DNA of 15,342 nt from Wenzhouxiangella sp. (lineage in GTDB: Bacteria; Pseudomonadota; Gammaproteobacteria; Xanthomonadales; Wenzhouxiangellaceae): contig JAASTB010000021.1 in the NCBI GenBank assembly GCA_021767625.1, positions 1-15,342 on the forward strand. The letters are read 5' to 3'. Below, piece after piece: positions 6,852-12,905 of the stretch; the first letter of the stretch is position 1; every line of letters begins with the position of its first letter. Under the pieces are notes generated by a model. It did not search any database. It had not been told where the DNA came from and worked only from the letters and a program-made list of their open reading frames with translations. The position numbers and the translations under genes were made by a program.

Positions 6852-7748
6852 CTATTTCCCCTTCTTCGCCCGCGGATGGGTTTCGTCGTAGACCTTCGCC
6901 AGGTGCTGGAAGTCCAGGTGGGTGTAAATCTGGGTGGTGGTGAGGTTGGCGTGGCCGAGGAGTTCCTGGACGGCTCTGAGGTCGCCGGAAGACTCCAGGA
7001 TGTGGGAGGCGAAGCTGTGGCGGAGCTGGTGGGGATGGACGGTCTGGTCGAGTCCCTGGCGCTGCGACCAGTAGGCGACGCGTTTCTGGATGGCGCGAAC
7101 GCCGAGCGGGCGGCCCTTGAGGCTGGTGAATACCCTGGGCTGGTCGATTCCGGCGGTGCCGGCATGAATGCCGCGCCATCGCTCGAGGGCGCTCACGGCG
7201 TGCCGACCCACGGGCACCACCCTCTCGCGGCGGCCCTTGCCCAGTACCCGGACGAGTCCCTCGGAGAGATCGAGGCGATCCCAGGTCAGTCCGGCCAGCT
7301 CGCTCACGCGCAGGCCCGAGGCGTAGAACAGTTCCAGCATGGCGCGGTCGCGCGTGGCCAGCTCGTCCTCTTCGGGGATGTCGAGCAGGGCGAGCACCTG
7401 GTCGATGTCGAGCACTTCGGGCAGCTTGCGGCGGACCTTGGGGGCGCGTACGCCCTGGCTGGGATCACCGCTGAGGACGCGTTCGCGCCGGAGATAGCGG
7501 AAGAATCGGCGCAGGCCCGAGAGACGGCGCTGGACGCTGCGCGGGTTCAGCCCGCGCCGGTGCTCGCTGGCGGCGAAGCTTCGCACGTCGGCCGGGGTCA
7601 GTGTTTCGATTTCCTCGACGCCGTGCTTGCGGCACCAGTTCGAGAATCGGTCGAGGTCGCGCCGGTAGGCGTCGATAGTCGCCGGGCTCAGGCCGGCCTC
7701 GTCGGCGGCGTGGTCGAGAAACGCGGTGACCGCCGTTGGGATCAGCAC
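6852..7748 (-). CDS. xerC: XerC tyrosine site-specific recombinase
   Basis: XerC, with XerD, resolves chromosome dimers at dif at cell division. The 298-residue product has the N-terminal SAM-like core-binding domain (about 1-90) and a catalytic domain with every active-site residue: Arg147 (SGLRVSELAGL), Lys171 (LGKGRRER), His240 and Arg243 (HPHQLRHSFASHIL), His266 (LLGHANLTTTQ) and Tyr275 (IYTHLDF). These numbers nearly coincide with E. coli XerC. That supports the GTG start at 7748, which has AGGA 9 bases upstream and lies 20 bases past the DUF484 stop. The frame remains open upstream, but only over the DUF484 gene. XerC rather than XerD is favoured by the lptM-dapF-DUF484-xerC gene order. 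Confidence 0.95.
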   Translation of the reverse strand: MLIPTAVTAFLDHAADEAGLSPATIDAYRRDLDRFSNWCRKHGVEEIETLTPADVRSFAASEHRRGLNPRSVQRRLSGLRRFFRYLRRERVLSGDPSQGVRAPKVRRKLPEVLDIDQVLALLDIPEEDELATRDRAMLELFYASGLRVSELAGLTWDRLDLSEGLVRVLGKGRRERVVPVGRHAVSALERWRGIHAGTAGIDQPRVFTSLKGRPLGVRAIQKRVAYWSQRQGLDQTVHPHQLRHSFASHILESSGDLRAVQELLGHANLTTTQIYTHLDFQHLAKVYDETHPRAKKGK

Positions 7749-7768
7749 CGCCGTGGGTCCTGCTTCAT

Positions 7769-8449
7769 TCAGGCGCGCTTGCGTTCGTCGCCGCAGTCCT
7801 GTTCGAGGCGGTGGCGAATCGTCGTGCCGAGGAGCTCCAGGAACAGGGTGCCCATGCCGGGATGGAATCGCTCGGCCGACTCCGAACCGATCGCGAGCAG
7901 GCCCACGCTGGCGATCGGCACCAGGGCGGCCGAGCCGATCCCCTCGTGCTGCCTGGGAAACAGCGTTTCGAGCTTGGCGCGGGTGAAGCGGCCGAATTCG
8001 ATGTTGCCCAGCTCGAGCAGTTTCTCGAACCAGTCGGGCACGCCCGATTCGTGTGTCGTGACCGCGCCGACCTCGTCGAGCCCTGCATGCTTCTCCAGGA
8101 GGTGGAGTCGGACGCTTCGAGCGTCGAAGTCGCTGGCCAGCCGATCGATCAGGCGTTCGATGAATTCGCCCGCCGAGCGGGTGGTCATTACTTCCAGCGT
8201 GAGCTGGTGGAGCCGCTGCATGAGCCTTTCGTTCTCGCCGGCGATGCCGGCCAGGGTCTCGAGCTGCGCGCGAAGCTGATGATTTTCTCGTCTCAGGCGC
8301 GTGACCTGGACTTCGATCAGCGAATGCGCGCCCGTTTCGTGGGGCAGCTGCAGCGACTCGAGCAGTTCCGGGTGGCGTTCGAAAAAGTCGGCGTTGGACG
8401 TCAGCCACTCGATGACGTCTTGCTCGTTCAGGCTGCTTGGGTCCGACAT
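7769..8449 (-). CDS. DUF484 family protein (YigA-like)
   Basis: This 226-residue cytoplasmic protein belongs to the DUF484 family, whose gene lies between dapF and xerC in many gammaproteobacteria (yigA in E. coli). No biochemical function is established; the C-terminal half is GAF-like. Visible features are the N-terminal family signature VIEWLTSNADFFERHPELL (12-30), a probable helical or coiled-coil stretch over about 45-90 (TRLRRENHQLRAQLETL), and a GAF-like region from about 95 to 215 with SAALVPIASVGLLAIGSES. Its 5' end overlaps dapF by 22 bases and its stop lies 20 bases before the xerC GTG, so it is co-transcribed with both. The context has prompted suggestions of a recombination or division role, but nothing in the sequence proves one. 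Confidence 0.9.
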   Translation of the reverse strand: MSDPSSLNEQDVIEWLTSNADFFERHPELLESLQLPHETGAHSLIEVQVTRLRRENHQLRAQLETLAGIAGENERLMQRLHQLTLEVMTTRSAGEFIERLIDRLASDFDARSVRLHLLEKHAGLDEVGAVTTHESGVPDWFEKLLELGNIEFGRFTRAKLETLFPRQHEGIGSAALVPIASVGLLAIGSESAERFHPGMGTLFLELLGTTIRHRLEQDCGDERKRA

Positions 8450-9288
8450 CGGATGACTCCTTCAAACACGAGGCGGGCGGGCCCGGTGGTGGTCAGCACC
8501 CGACCCGATCCCGGCCAATTTACCACAAGCGTTCCACCCGGCTGAATCACTTCCACCGGCGCTTCCACGCGGCCAAGTCGCAGCAGGATCGCGGCGGCGG
8601 CACTCGCGCCGCTGCCGCAGGCCAGGGTGGGGCCGGCACCGCGTTCGTGGACGCGCAGGCGCACGCGGTGGGGCGACTCGACGAACGCCAGGCCTACGTT
8701 GGCGCCCCGCGCCAGATCCCGGTGGCCGCCGAGCGCCGCGCCGATCCGTTCGAGACGTGTCGCGCCGGGTTCGGTGTCTTCGATCACCAGCAGGTGGGGA
8801 TTGCCCATGGACACGCCGTGGACGGCCAGCGCTTCGCCTTCGACGGTGAAACGTCGCGGAAAGGGCTCCGGGCCGGCCAGGCCCACCGCCTTCGGGTCGA
8901 AGTCGGGCACACCCAGGGAGGCGCTGATCTCGTCGTCGGAGCGATAGCATGTCTCGACGCTGCCGCCCGCGGTTTCCAGGCGGAGTGCATGGTCCGCGTC
9001 GTCATGTCGCGAAAGCCAGAGCGCGACGGCCCGCATGCCGTTGCCGCATTGCTCGGCCCGGCTGCCGTCGGCGTTGTGTATCTCGACTCGGCAATGATGT
9101 TCCGCGCGGTCGCTCGGGCGCAGCACCAGCAGTTGATCGAAGCCCACGCCGCGGCGCCGGTCGGCCCATCGCCGGACCTGTTCCGGCGCGGGCTCGAAGT
9201 CGCGCTGCCGGGCGTCAACGAGCATGAAGTCGTTGCCGAGGGCTTCGAGCTTGAAGAACGCCAGCGCGTCGGTGGGTTCCCCGCGCAT
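8428..9288 (-). CDS. dapF: Diaminopimelate epimerase DapF
   Basis: DapF converts LL-diaminopimelate to the meso form, the precursor of lysine and the peptidoglycan cross-linking residue, using two cysteines without a cofactor. Both are present: Cys81 in EQCGNGMRA and Cys224 in LACGSGASA, spaced almost as in E. coli (Cys73, Cys217). Substrate-binding segments are ALGNDF (16-21), GVGFDQLL (47-54), HNADGSRAEQ (71-80), MGNPHLLV (161-168) and RVHERGAGPT (212-221). The length is 286 residues, about 10 longer at the N-terminus than E. coli. The usual HGLGNDF is EALGNDF here, keeping the Asn and Asp. The ATG at 9288 is 4 bases after the lptM stop, with GGAAG as a likely ribosome-binding site. Confidence 0.97.
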   Translation of the reverse strand: MRGEPTDALAFFKLEALGNDFMLVDARQRDFEPAPEQVRRWADRRRGVGFDQLLVLRPSDRAEHHCRVEIHNADGSRAEQCGNGMRAVALWLSRHDDADHALRLETAGGSVETCYRSDDEISASLGVPDFDPKAVGLAGPEPFPRRFTVEGEALAVHGVSMGNPHLLVIEDTEPGATRLERIGAALGGHRDLARGANVGLAFVESPHRVRLRVHERGAGPTLACGSGASAAAAILLRLGRVEAPVEVIQPGGTLVVNWPGSGRVLTTTGPARLVFEGVIRCRTQAA

Positions 9289-9292
9289 CGGA

Positions 9293-9469
9293 TCAGGCTT
9301 CCGAATCTCCGGCCGAGGGTTCGTCGCGCCCGTCTTCTTCCGGCTCCGGGGCCGGTGCCGCCGCTTCGTCGGTGGGGAGGTAGAGATCGCCCTTGAGGCC
9401 GCAGCCGGAAACCGACAGCGCCGCCAGGGACAACAGGAGGGCAGCGAGGGCGGTTAAACTTGAGCGCAT
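9293..9469 (-). CDS. lptM: LptM (YifL) small lipoprotein, LPS-translocon maturation factor
   Basis: This 58-residue lipoprotein was read directly from the minus strand. A hydrophobic signal (residues 4-20) ends in the lipobox VSGC with Cys23 as the lipidated residue. GLKGDLYLP follows immediately, the near-invariant CGLKGPLY(F/L)P signature of LptM/YifL, here with Asp for the first Pro. The remainder is a disordered tail rich in Ala, Pro, Glu and Asp. E. coli LptM helps the LptD-LptE outer-membrane LPS translocon reach its mature disulfide form. The ATG at 9469 has a good GGAG ribosome-binding site 6 bases upstream, inside the divergent esterase gene. The stop lies 4 bases before dapF, matching the lptM-dapF order of E. 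coli. The start overlaps the esterase start on the other strand. Confidence 0.93.
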   Translation of the reverse strand: MRSSLTALAALLLSLAALSVSGCGLKGDLYLPTDEAAAPAPEPEEDGRDEPSAGDSEA

Positions 9470-10148
9470 GAACGACTCCAGTGATCAGAAACTTGAACGC
9501 GTGACGCTCGAGACCGGGGATGCTCCGCAGCATGCCGTCATCTGGCTGCACGGGCTCGGCGCCGACGGGCATGATTTCGAACCGATTGTACCGCAGCTGG
9601 CCAGCGCCTCCCGCCGGCCGGTTCGCTTCGTCTTTCCGCATGCACCGGTCCGGTCGGTGACCATCAACGGCGGCATGGCCATGCGCGCCTGGTACGACAT
9701 CCTGGGCGTCGACATCGATCGCGACCAGGACATGGCCGGCATCCGCGCCTCCGTGCAGGCCGTCGACGGCCTTCTCGACGAGCAGGTGGCCGACGGTATC
9801 GCGCCGGGCAACATCGTATTGGCGGGCTTTTCGCAGGGCGGTGCCATCGCACTACGCTGCGGCCTGGCCCGGTCCGAACCCCTGGCCGGCCTGATCGGCC
9901 TGTCGACCTACCTGGTCGAAGCCGACGGCCTCGCGGACTGGGCCGGGGAAAGCGCCGGCAAGCTGCCGCTGTTCATCGGCCACGGCAGCCAGGACCCGAT
10001 CGTTCCGGTCGGACTGGGCGAGGCGAGCGCGCGCCGGCTGCGCTCGGCCGGCTTCGAGGTCGAGTGGCAGACCTGGCCCATGCCGCATGCCGTCTGCGCC
10101 GAAGAGGTCCAGGCCATCGACGACTGGCTGGAGAAGCGTTTTTCGTGA
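9468..10148 (+). CDS. Alpha/beta-hydrolase carboxylesterase (phospholipase/carboxylesterase family)
   Basis: This 226-residue alpha/beta hydrolase resembles the small bacterial carboxylesterases of the phospholipase/carboxylesterase family (Pseudomonas carboxylesterase II type), which cleave short acyl esters or thioesters. The oxyanion region is WLHGLGADG (26-34), the nucleophile is Ser122 in GFSQGG, the acid is Asp176 in HGSQDPIVP and the base is His207 in MPHAV. The conserved FPHAP (56-60) and GGMAMRAWYD (68-77) are also present. No signal peptide is visible, so it is probably cytoplasmic. The ATG at 9468 matches family N-termini but has no clear Shine-Dalgarno; in-frame sequence upstream to 9393 would run through lptM antisense. 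Its stop overlaps the next gene's GTG by 4 bases. Native substrate unknown. Confidence 0.88.
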   Translation: MNDSSDQKLERVTLETGDAPQHAVIWLHGLGADGHDFEPIVPQLASASRRPVRFVFPHAPVRSVTINGGMAMRAWYDILGVDIDRDQDMAGIRASVQAVDGLLDEQVADGIAPGNIVLAGFSQGGAIALRCGLARSEPLAGLIGLSTYLVEADGLADWAGESAGKLPLFIGHGSQDPIVPVGLGEASARRLRSAGFEVEWQTWPMPHAVCAEEVQAIDDWLEKRFS

Positions 10149-10864
10149 GCGATCTGCGCGCGCTCATCGTCGACGACGAAAAGCCGGCGGCGGATCGGCT
10201 GGCGCGCCTTCTCGAGGAGCAGCCCTGCGTCGAGGCCTGCGGCGTCGTCATGCAGGCCGAGCGGGTGCTCGAGCAGTGCCGCGAACTGTTGCCCGACGTC
10301 GTATTGCTGGACGTGGAAATGCCAGGCCTCGATGGTATCCAGGTGGCGCGGGCGCTGCGCGAAATGGAGACTCCGCCGGCGCTGATTTTCGTTACGGCCT
10401 ACGAGCAGTACGCGGTCGACGCCTTCGAACTGGCCGCCGTGGACTACCTGGTCAAACCGGTGCGCGGCGATCGATTGGCACGTGCGCTCGAACGGGCGCG
10501 CAACCGGCCGATCGACCCCCGGGCCACTTTGCGCACCCGTCTGGGTGATCGGGTGTTTTCCATTCCCGTTGTCGACATCCGCGCGCTCGTCGCCGAGGAC
10601 AAGTACACCGTGGTGCACTTCGACCGCGGAGAAGCCCTGGTCGACGACTCCCTGGTCAGTCTCGAGCAGCGCTTCGCCCGGCAATTCATCCGCATCCACC
10701 GCAAGGCGCTCGTCGCCCGGCGCTACCTCCGCGGGCTGTTCCGCGACGAGCAGGGACAGGAGCGCGTCGAGCTCGAGGGCAGCGATTGCCATCCACCGGT
10801 CAGTCGCCGCAACCTGGCATTGGTTCGCCAGGTGCTCGACGGCCGAGAATACGGAGATTCCTGA
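10145..10864 (+). CDS. algR: AlgR/LytR-family response regulator (receiver plus LytTR DNA-binding domain)
   Basis: This 239-residue two-component response regulator is close to Pseudomonas AlgR in architecture and in its position upstream of hemC. The receiver domain (1-115) has the acidic pair Asp10-Asp11 (LIVDDEKPA), the phospho-acceptor Asp56 (LLDVEMPG), Thr84 and Lys104 (YLVKPV). The LytTR domain (about 130-232) contains VFSIPVVDIRALVAEDKYTVVHF and FIRIHRKALV, the usual DNA-contact region. The start is GTG at 10145, overlapping the esterase stop as GTGA; longer frames begin inside the esterase. hemC follows after 4 bases. The cognate AlgZ/FimS-type kinase is not upstream, where Pseudomonas has it. 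The symbol is by homology and context; targets are unknown. Confidence 0.85.
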   Translation: MSDLRALIVDDEKPAADRLARLLEEQPCVEACGVVMQAERVLEQCRELLPDVVLLDVEMPGLDGIQVARALREMETPPALIFVTAYEQYAVDAFELAAVDYLVKPVRGDRLARALERARNRPIDPRATLRTRLGDRVFSIPVVDIRALVAEDKYTVVHFDRGEALVDDSLVSLEQRFARQFIRIHRKALVARRYLRGLFRDEQGQERVELEGSDCHPPVSRRNLALVRQVLDGREYGDS

Positions 10865-10868
10865 AACA

Positions 10869-11783
10869 ATGAAGCAACTGAGAATCGCGACCCGCAAGTC
10901 CAAGCTGGCGCTCTGGCAGACCGAGCATGTTGCGCAGCGGATTCGCGACCTTCATCCCGGCGTGGAAGTCTCGCTCGTTCCGCTCAGCACGCGCGGCGAC
11001 GAAGTGCTTGACCGGTCCCTGGCCGAAATCGGCGGCAAGGGCCTGTTTCTCAAGGAGCTCGAGCGCGCCATACTCGACGACGAAGCGGACATCGCCGTGC
11101 ACTCGCTCAAGGACGTGCCGGCCGAGCCTTCGCAGGATTTCGACCTGGCGGCCTTCCTGCCGCGGGCCGACTGGCGCGACTGGTGGATCACCCGCGACGG
11201 GGCCACGCCCGAAGACCTGCCGCCAGGCTCGAAGGTCGGCACGGCCAGCCTTCGGCGCCAGAGCCAGCTGTTGGCGCGCTGTCCGCACCTGCAGGTCGTG
11301 ACCGTTCGCGGCAATGTGCAGACGCGCCTGGCTAAACTCGATTCGGGTGAAGTCGATGCTCTCATTCTGGCCGCCGCCGGGCTGCAGCGACTCGAAATCG
11401 ACCGCGAACACACCTTGCCCCTGGAGCCGCCCACTTTCCTGCCTTCGGCTGGGCAGGGCGTGATCGTCGTGCAGTGCCGTGCCGGCGAAGCCAGCACGCT
11501 GGAGATGCTCGAGCCGCTCAATTGCGCCGATACTTTCGACACCATGTGCGCTGAACGAGCGGTCGTGGCCGAGCTGGGTGGCGACTGTCGCATGCCCCTG
11601 GCTGCGTTCGCGCGCCTGGACGGGGACCGCATCCTGCTCGAAGCGCGATTGGCTAGCCCCGACGGCAGTGAGGTGCTCGACGCGCGTGTCGAGGGCCCCC
11701 GTTCCGAGGCCGACAATCTGGGCCGAAAAGCGGCTCGATCGCTCCTCGATCAGGGCGGAACGAGAATCCTGTCACAGATTTGA
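10869..11783 (+). CDS. hemC: Porphobilinogen deaminase (hydroxymethylbilane synthase) HemC
   Basis: HemC polymerises four porphobilinogen molecules into hydroxymethylbilane in tetrapyrrole synthesis, on a dipyrromethane primer bound to a cysteine. The 304-residue protein has RIATRKSKLALWQ (5-17), STRGDEVLD (40-48), GKGLFLKELE (57-66), HSLKDVP (78-84, catalytic Asp82), TASLRRQSQL (125-134), VRGNVQTRLAKLD (146-158), SAGQGV (193-198) and the cofactor-binding Cys240 in GGDCRMPLAAF. The segment after HSLKDVP (about 85-110) is unusual: DWRDWWIT replaces the common DPRDAFVS. The ATG at 10869 starts at the conserved N-terminus, 4 bases after algR. hemD follows only after a 269-base structured gap. 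Confidence 0.96.
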   Translation: MKQLRIATRKSKLALWQTEHVAQRIRDLHPGVEVSLVPLSTRGDEVLDRSLAEIGGKGLFLKELERAILDDEADIAVHSLKDVPAEPSQDFDLAAFLPRADWRDWWITRDGATPEDLPPGSKVGTASLRRQSQLLARCPHLQVVTVRGNVQTRLAKLDSGEVDALILAAAGLQRLEIDREHTLPLEPPTFLPSAGQGVIVVQCRAGEASTLEMLEPLNCADTFDTMCAERAVVAELGGDCRMPLAAFARLDGDRILLEARLASPDGSEVLDARVEGPRSEADNLGRKAARSLLDQGGTRILSQI

Positions 11784-11827
11784 GGATCGCCCCCATTTTG
11801 TGCCGGCTCGGTCTGGACATCGGGCGA

Positions 11828-11844
11828 TAACTGTGTCAGAGTTA
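11828..11844. repeat. 17-bp imperfect palindrome, possible operator
   Basis: TAACTGTGTCAGAGTTA has 8-base arms that match at 7 of 8 positions around a central T. It lies about 45 bases after hemC in the less GC-rich gap. The size and symmetry suit a dimeric regulator site, or it could be an end of a decayed element. Confidence 0.3.
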
Positions 11845-11994
11845 CTCAAAAGGTGGAAACAGGGGCGAGACGATTTGCTTTCCGGGCGTCACCCACGGTT
11901 CAGTTTGCTGAGGTGCGTCCCCCTACTGCCAACGCCAACACGCAAGCCCCCAGCACTTTGGCAAGTTGCGCCAGACGCCCGGAATTTTCTCCTG

Positions 11995-12026
11995 AAAGCC
12001 TGCCTCTCCGGCAGGCTTTTCTTTTT
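11995..12026 (+). terminator. Strong intrinsic terminator upstream of hemD
   Basis: A perfect 10-bp stem, AAAGCCTGCC (11995-12004) with GGCAGGCTTT (12010-12019), has loop TCTCC and is followed by TCTTTTT (12020-12026). This is a textbook plus-strand intrinsic terminator. No T-tract follows on the minus strand. It lies 26 bases before the hemD ATG, so hemD must be reached by read-through unless a promoter overlaps it. Confidence 0.85.
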
Positions 12027-12047
12027 CCAGCGACCGGAGAGAGGGTG
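12004..12047 (+). promoter_or_regulatory. Terminator loop complementary to the hemD ribosome-binding site
   Basis: CTCTCCGG (12004-12011), which spans the terminator loop and the first bases of its 3' arm, is perfectly complementary to CCGGAGAG (12034-12041). The latter contains the hemD Shine-Dalgarno GGAGAGAGG (12036-12044). The terminator stem and this pairing share bases, so the two folds compete. With the stem formed, the loop TCTCC could still pair with GGAGA. This allows control of hemD translation, but it is inferred only from complementarity. Confidence 0.4.
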
Positions 12048-12052
12048 AACCC

Positions 12053-12805
12053 ATGCCAGAGCAGACACTGGTTCTGATTACGCGAACCCGGCCTGCTGCC
12101 GAAGAGCTGGCCGAACGTGTCAGCGAACTCGGGCTGGAACCCTTCGAGTGCGCGCCGTTCCAGCTCGAGCCTCCCGAGGACCCCGCGGCCGTGGCCGACG
12201 ATCTCGCCACAACGCTTCCGGCCGATCGCGTCATCCTGACCAGTCATGAAGCGGTTCGCCAGGCGGTTGGCCTGGTCGGCACCGACTTGCTCAACCGGGC
12301 ATTGATCATCGTGCCGGGACAGGGAACGGCGTCGATTGCCCGGGAGTTGGGGCTCGACAACGTCATCTTTCCCGAGCGCCACGGCACCAGCGAGGCGATG
12401 CTGGCCATGCCGGAACTGCGCGACGTGGAAGGGCTGGAGATCCTGATTCTCGCCGCGGCCGGCGGCCGCAGCCTGATGGGCGAAGTGCTCGAGCGTCGCG
12501 GCGCGGTGGTCGAGCGGATCCATGTCTATCGGCGCGTCGCCAGCGAGCTGCCGGCCGACGCGGCCGAGCGAATCGCATCGGCCGATTCGCTGGTGACGCT
12601 CGGCGCAAGCCTGGAAGCGGTGACCGGCCTGCTCGAGAAGTTGCCGCGGGAGGCAGCCGACCGGGTCCGCAGCGAGCCGCTGATCGTGCCTTCCCGCCGA
12701 GTGGCCGAGCACGCCAGCAAGATGGGGTGTCGGCGCTGCGTGGAGGCCGGCGGTGCTTCCGACGAAGTGATGCTGTCGGCGCTGGAGCGACTCCGGCATG
12801 GCTGA
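12053..12805 (+). CDS. hemD: Uroporphyrinogen-III synthase HemD
   Basis: HemD closes hydroxymethylbilane with inversion of ring D to give uroporphyrinogen III, the branch point to heme, siroheme and cobalamin. The family is poorly conserved, but this 250-residue protein shows its typical landmarks: LITRTRPAAEELAERVSELG (8-27), VILTSHEAVRQAV (60-72), VPGQGTASIARELGLDNVIFP (87-107), HGTSEAML (110-117), AAAGGRSLMGEVLERRGAVV (134-153) and IHVYRRV (156-162). The C-terminal SRRVAEHASKMGCRRCVEAGGASDE closes the second domain. The ATG at 12053 has a strong GGAGAGAGG ribosome-binding site. It follows hemC as in E. coli and Pseudomonas, but with a terminator between them. Confidence 0.9.
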   Translation: MPEQTLVLITRTRPAAEELAERVSELGLEPFECAPFQLEPPEDPAAVADDLATTLPADRVILTSHEAVRQAVGLVGTDLLNRALIIVPGQGTASIARELGLDNVIFPERHGTSEAMLAMPELRDVEGLEILILAAAGGRSLMGEVLERRGAVVERIHVYRRVASELPADAAERIASADSLVTLGASLEAVTGLLEKLPREAADRVRSEPLIVPSRRVAEHASKMGCRRCVEAGGASDEVMLSALERLRHG

Positions 12806-12905
12806 TCTTGGGTTTCGCGCCCGGGCTGTGGGCCAACATCGAAGTGCTGTTTTGCGTTAATCTCGAAAGCCGTTTGCATGCGGGCTGCGTTTTCCCGATT
12901 ACCCG

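Larger units (their letters stand above)
11784..12052 (+). other. hemC-hemD intergenic region with nested inverted repeats; candidate leader or small RNA
   Basis: This is the longest gap in the window and is visibly less GC-rich than its flanks. I see no convincing coding frame in it. TTCCGGGCGTC (11880-11890) and GACGCCCGGAA (11974-11984) are perfect 11-bp inverted repeats. Inside them TGCTG-aGG-TGCGT (11906-11918) faces ACGCA-agCCCC-CAGCA (11940-11955), giving a second stem of about 12 pairs with small bulges. A terminator follows at 11995-12026. A possible sigma-70 -35 TTGGCA lies at 11958, but the matching -10 is poor. The parts together look like a structured RNA ending in a terminator ahead of hemD. 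No known RNA family was recognised. Confidence 0.45.

Noticed and set aside
4805..6943. 712-codon open frame on the plus strand
   Set aside because: It is exactly antisense to hslU and hslV, which have full catalytic motifs; long antisense frames are expected in GC-rich DNA with strong third-position bias.
6752..7165. N-terminal extension of hslV up to 7165
   Set aside because: It would run through the REP-like palindrome and the xerC 3' end in another frame; HslV homology begins at MEQYRGTT.
6636..8279. 547-codon open frame on the plus strand
   Set aside because: Antisense to hslV, xerC and the DUF484 gene, with low-complexity composition and no recognisable domain.
7749..8465. N-terminal extension of xerC up to 8465
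   Set aside because: The extra 239 codons are an out-of-frame reading of the DUF484 gene and are rich in Arg and Pro; homology and active-site numbering support the GTG at 7748.
11784..12052. Insertion-sequence remnant, 6S RNA or known riboswitch in the hemC-hemD gap
   Set aside because: I could see no transposase fragment, target-site duplication, or conserved 6S or riboswitch core; a decayed element remains possible but unsupported.
11853..12077. Small plus-strand frames crossing the hemC-hemD gap
   Set aside because: They cross the terminator hairpin and enter hemD out of frame; composition looks random and no ribosome-binding site or domain is evident.
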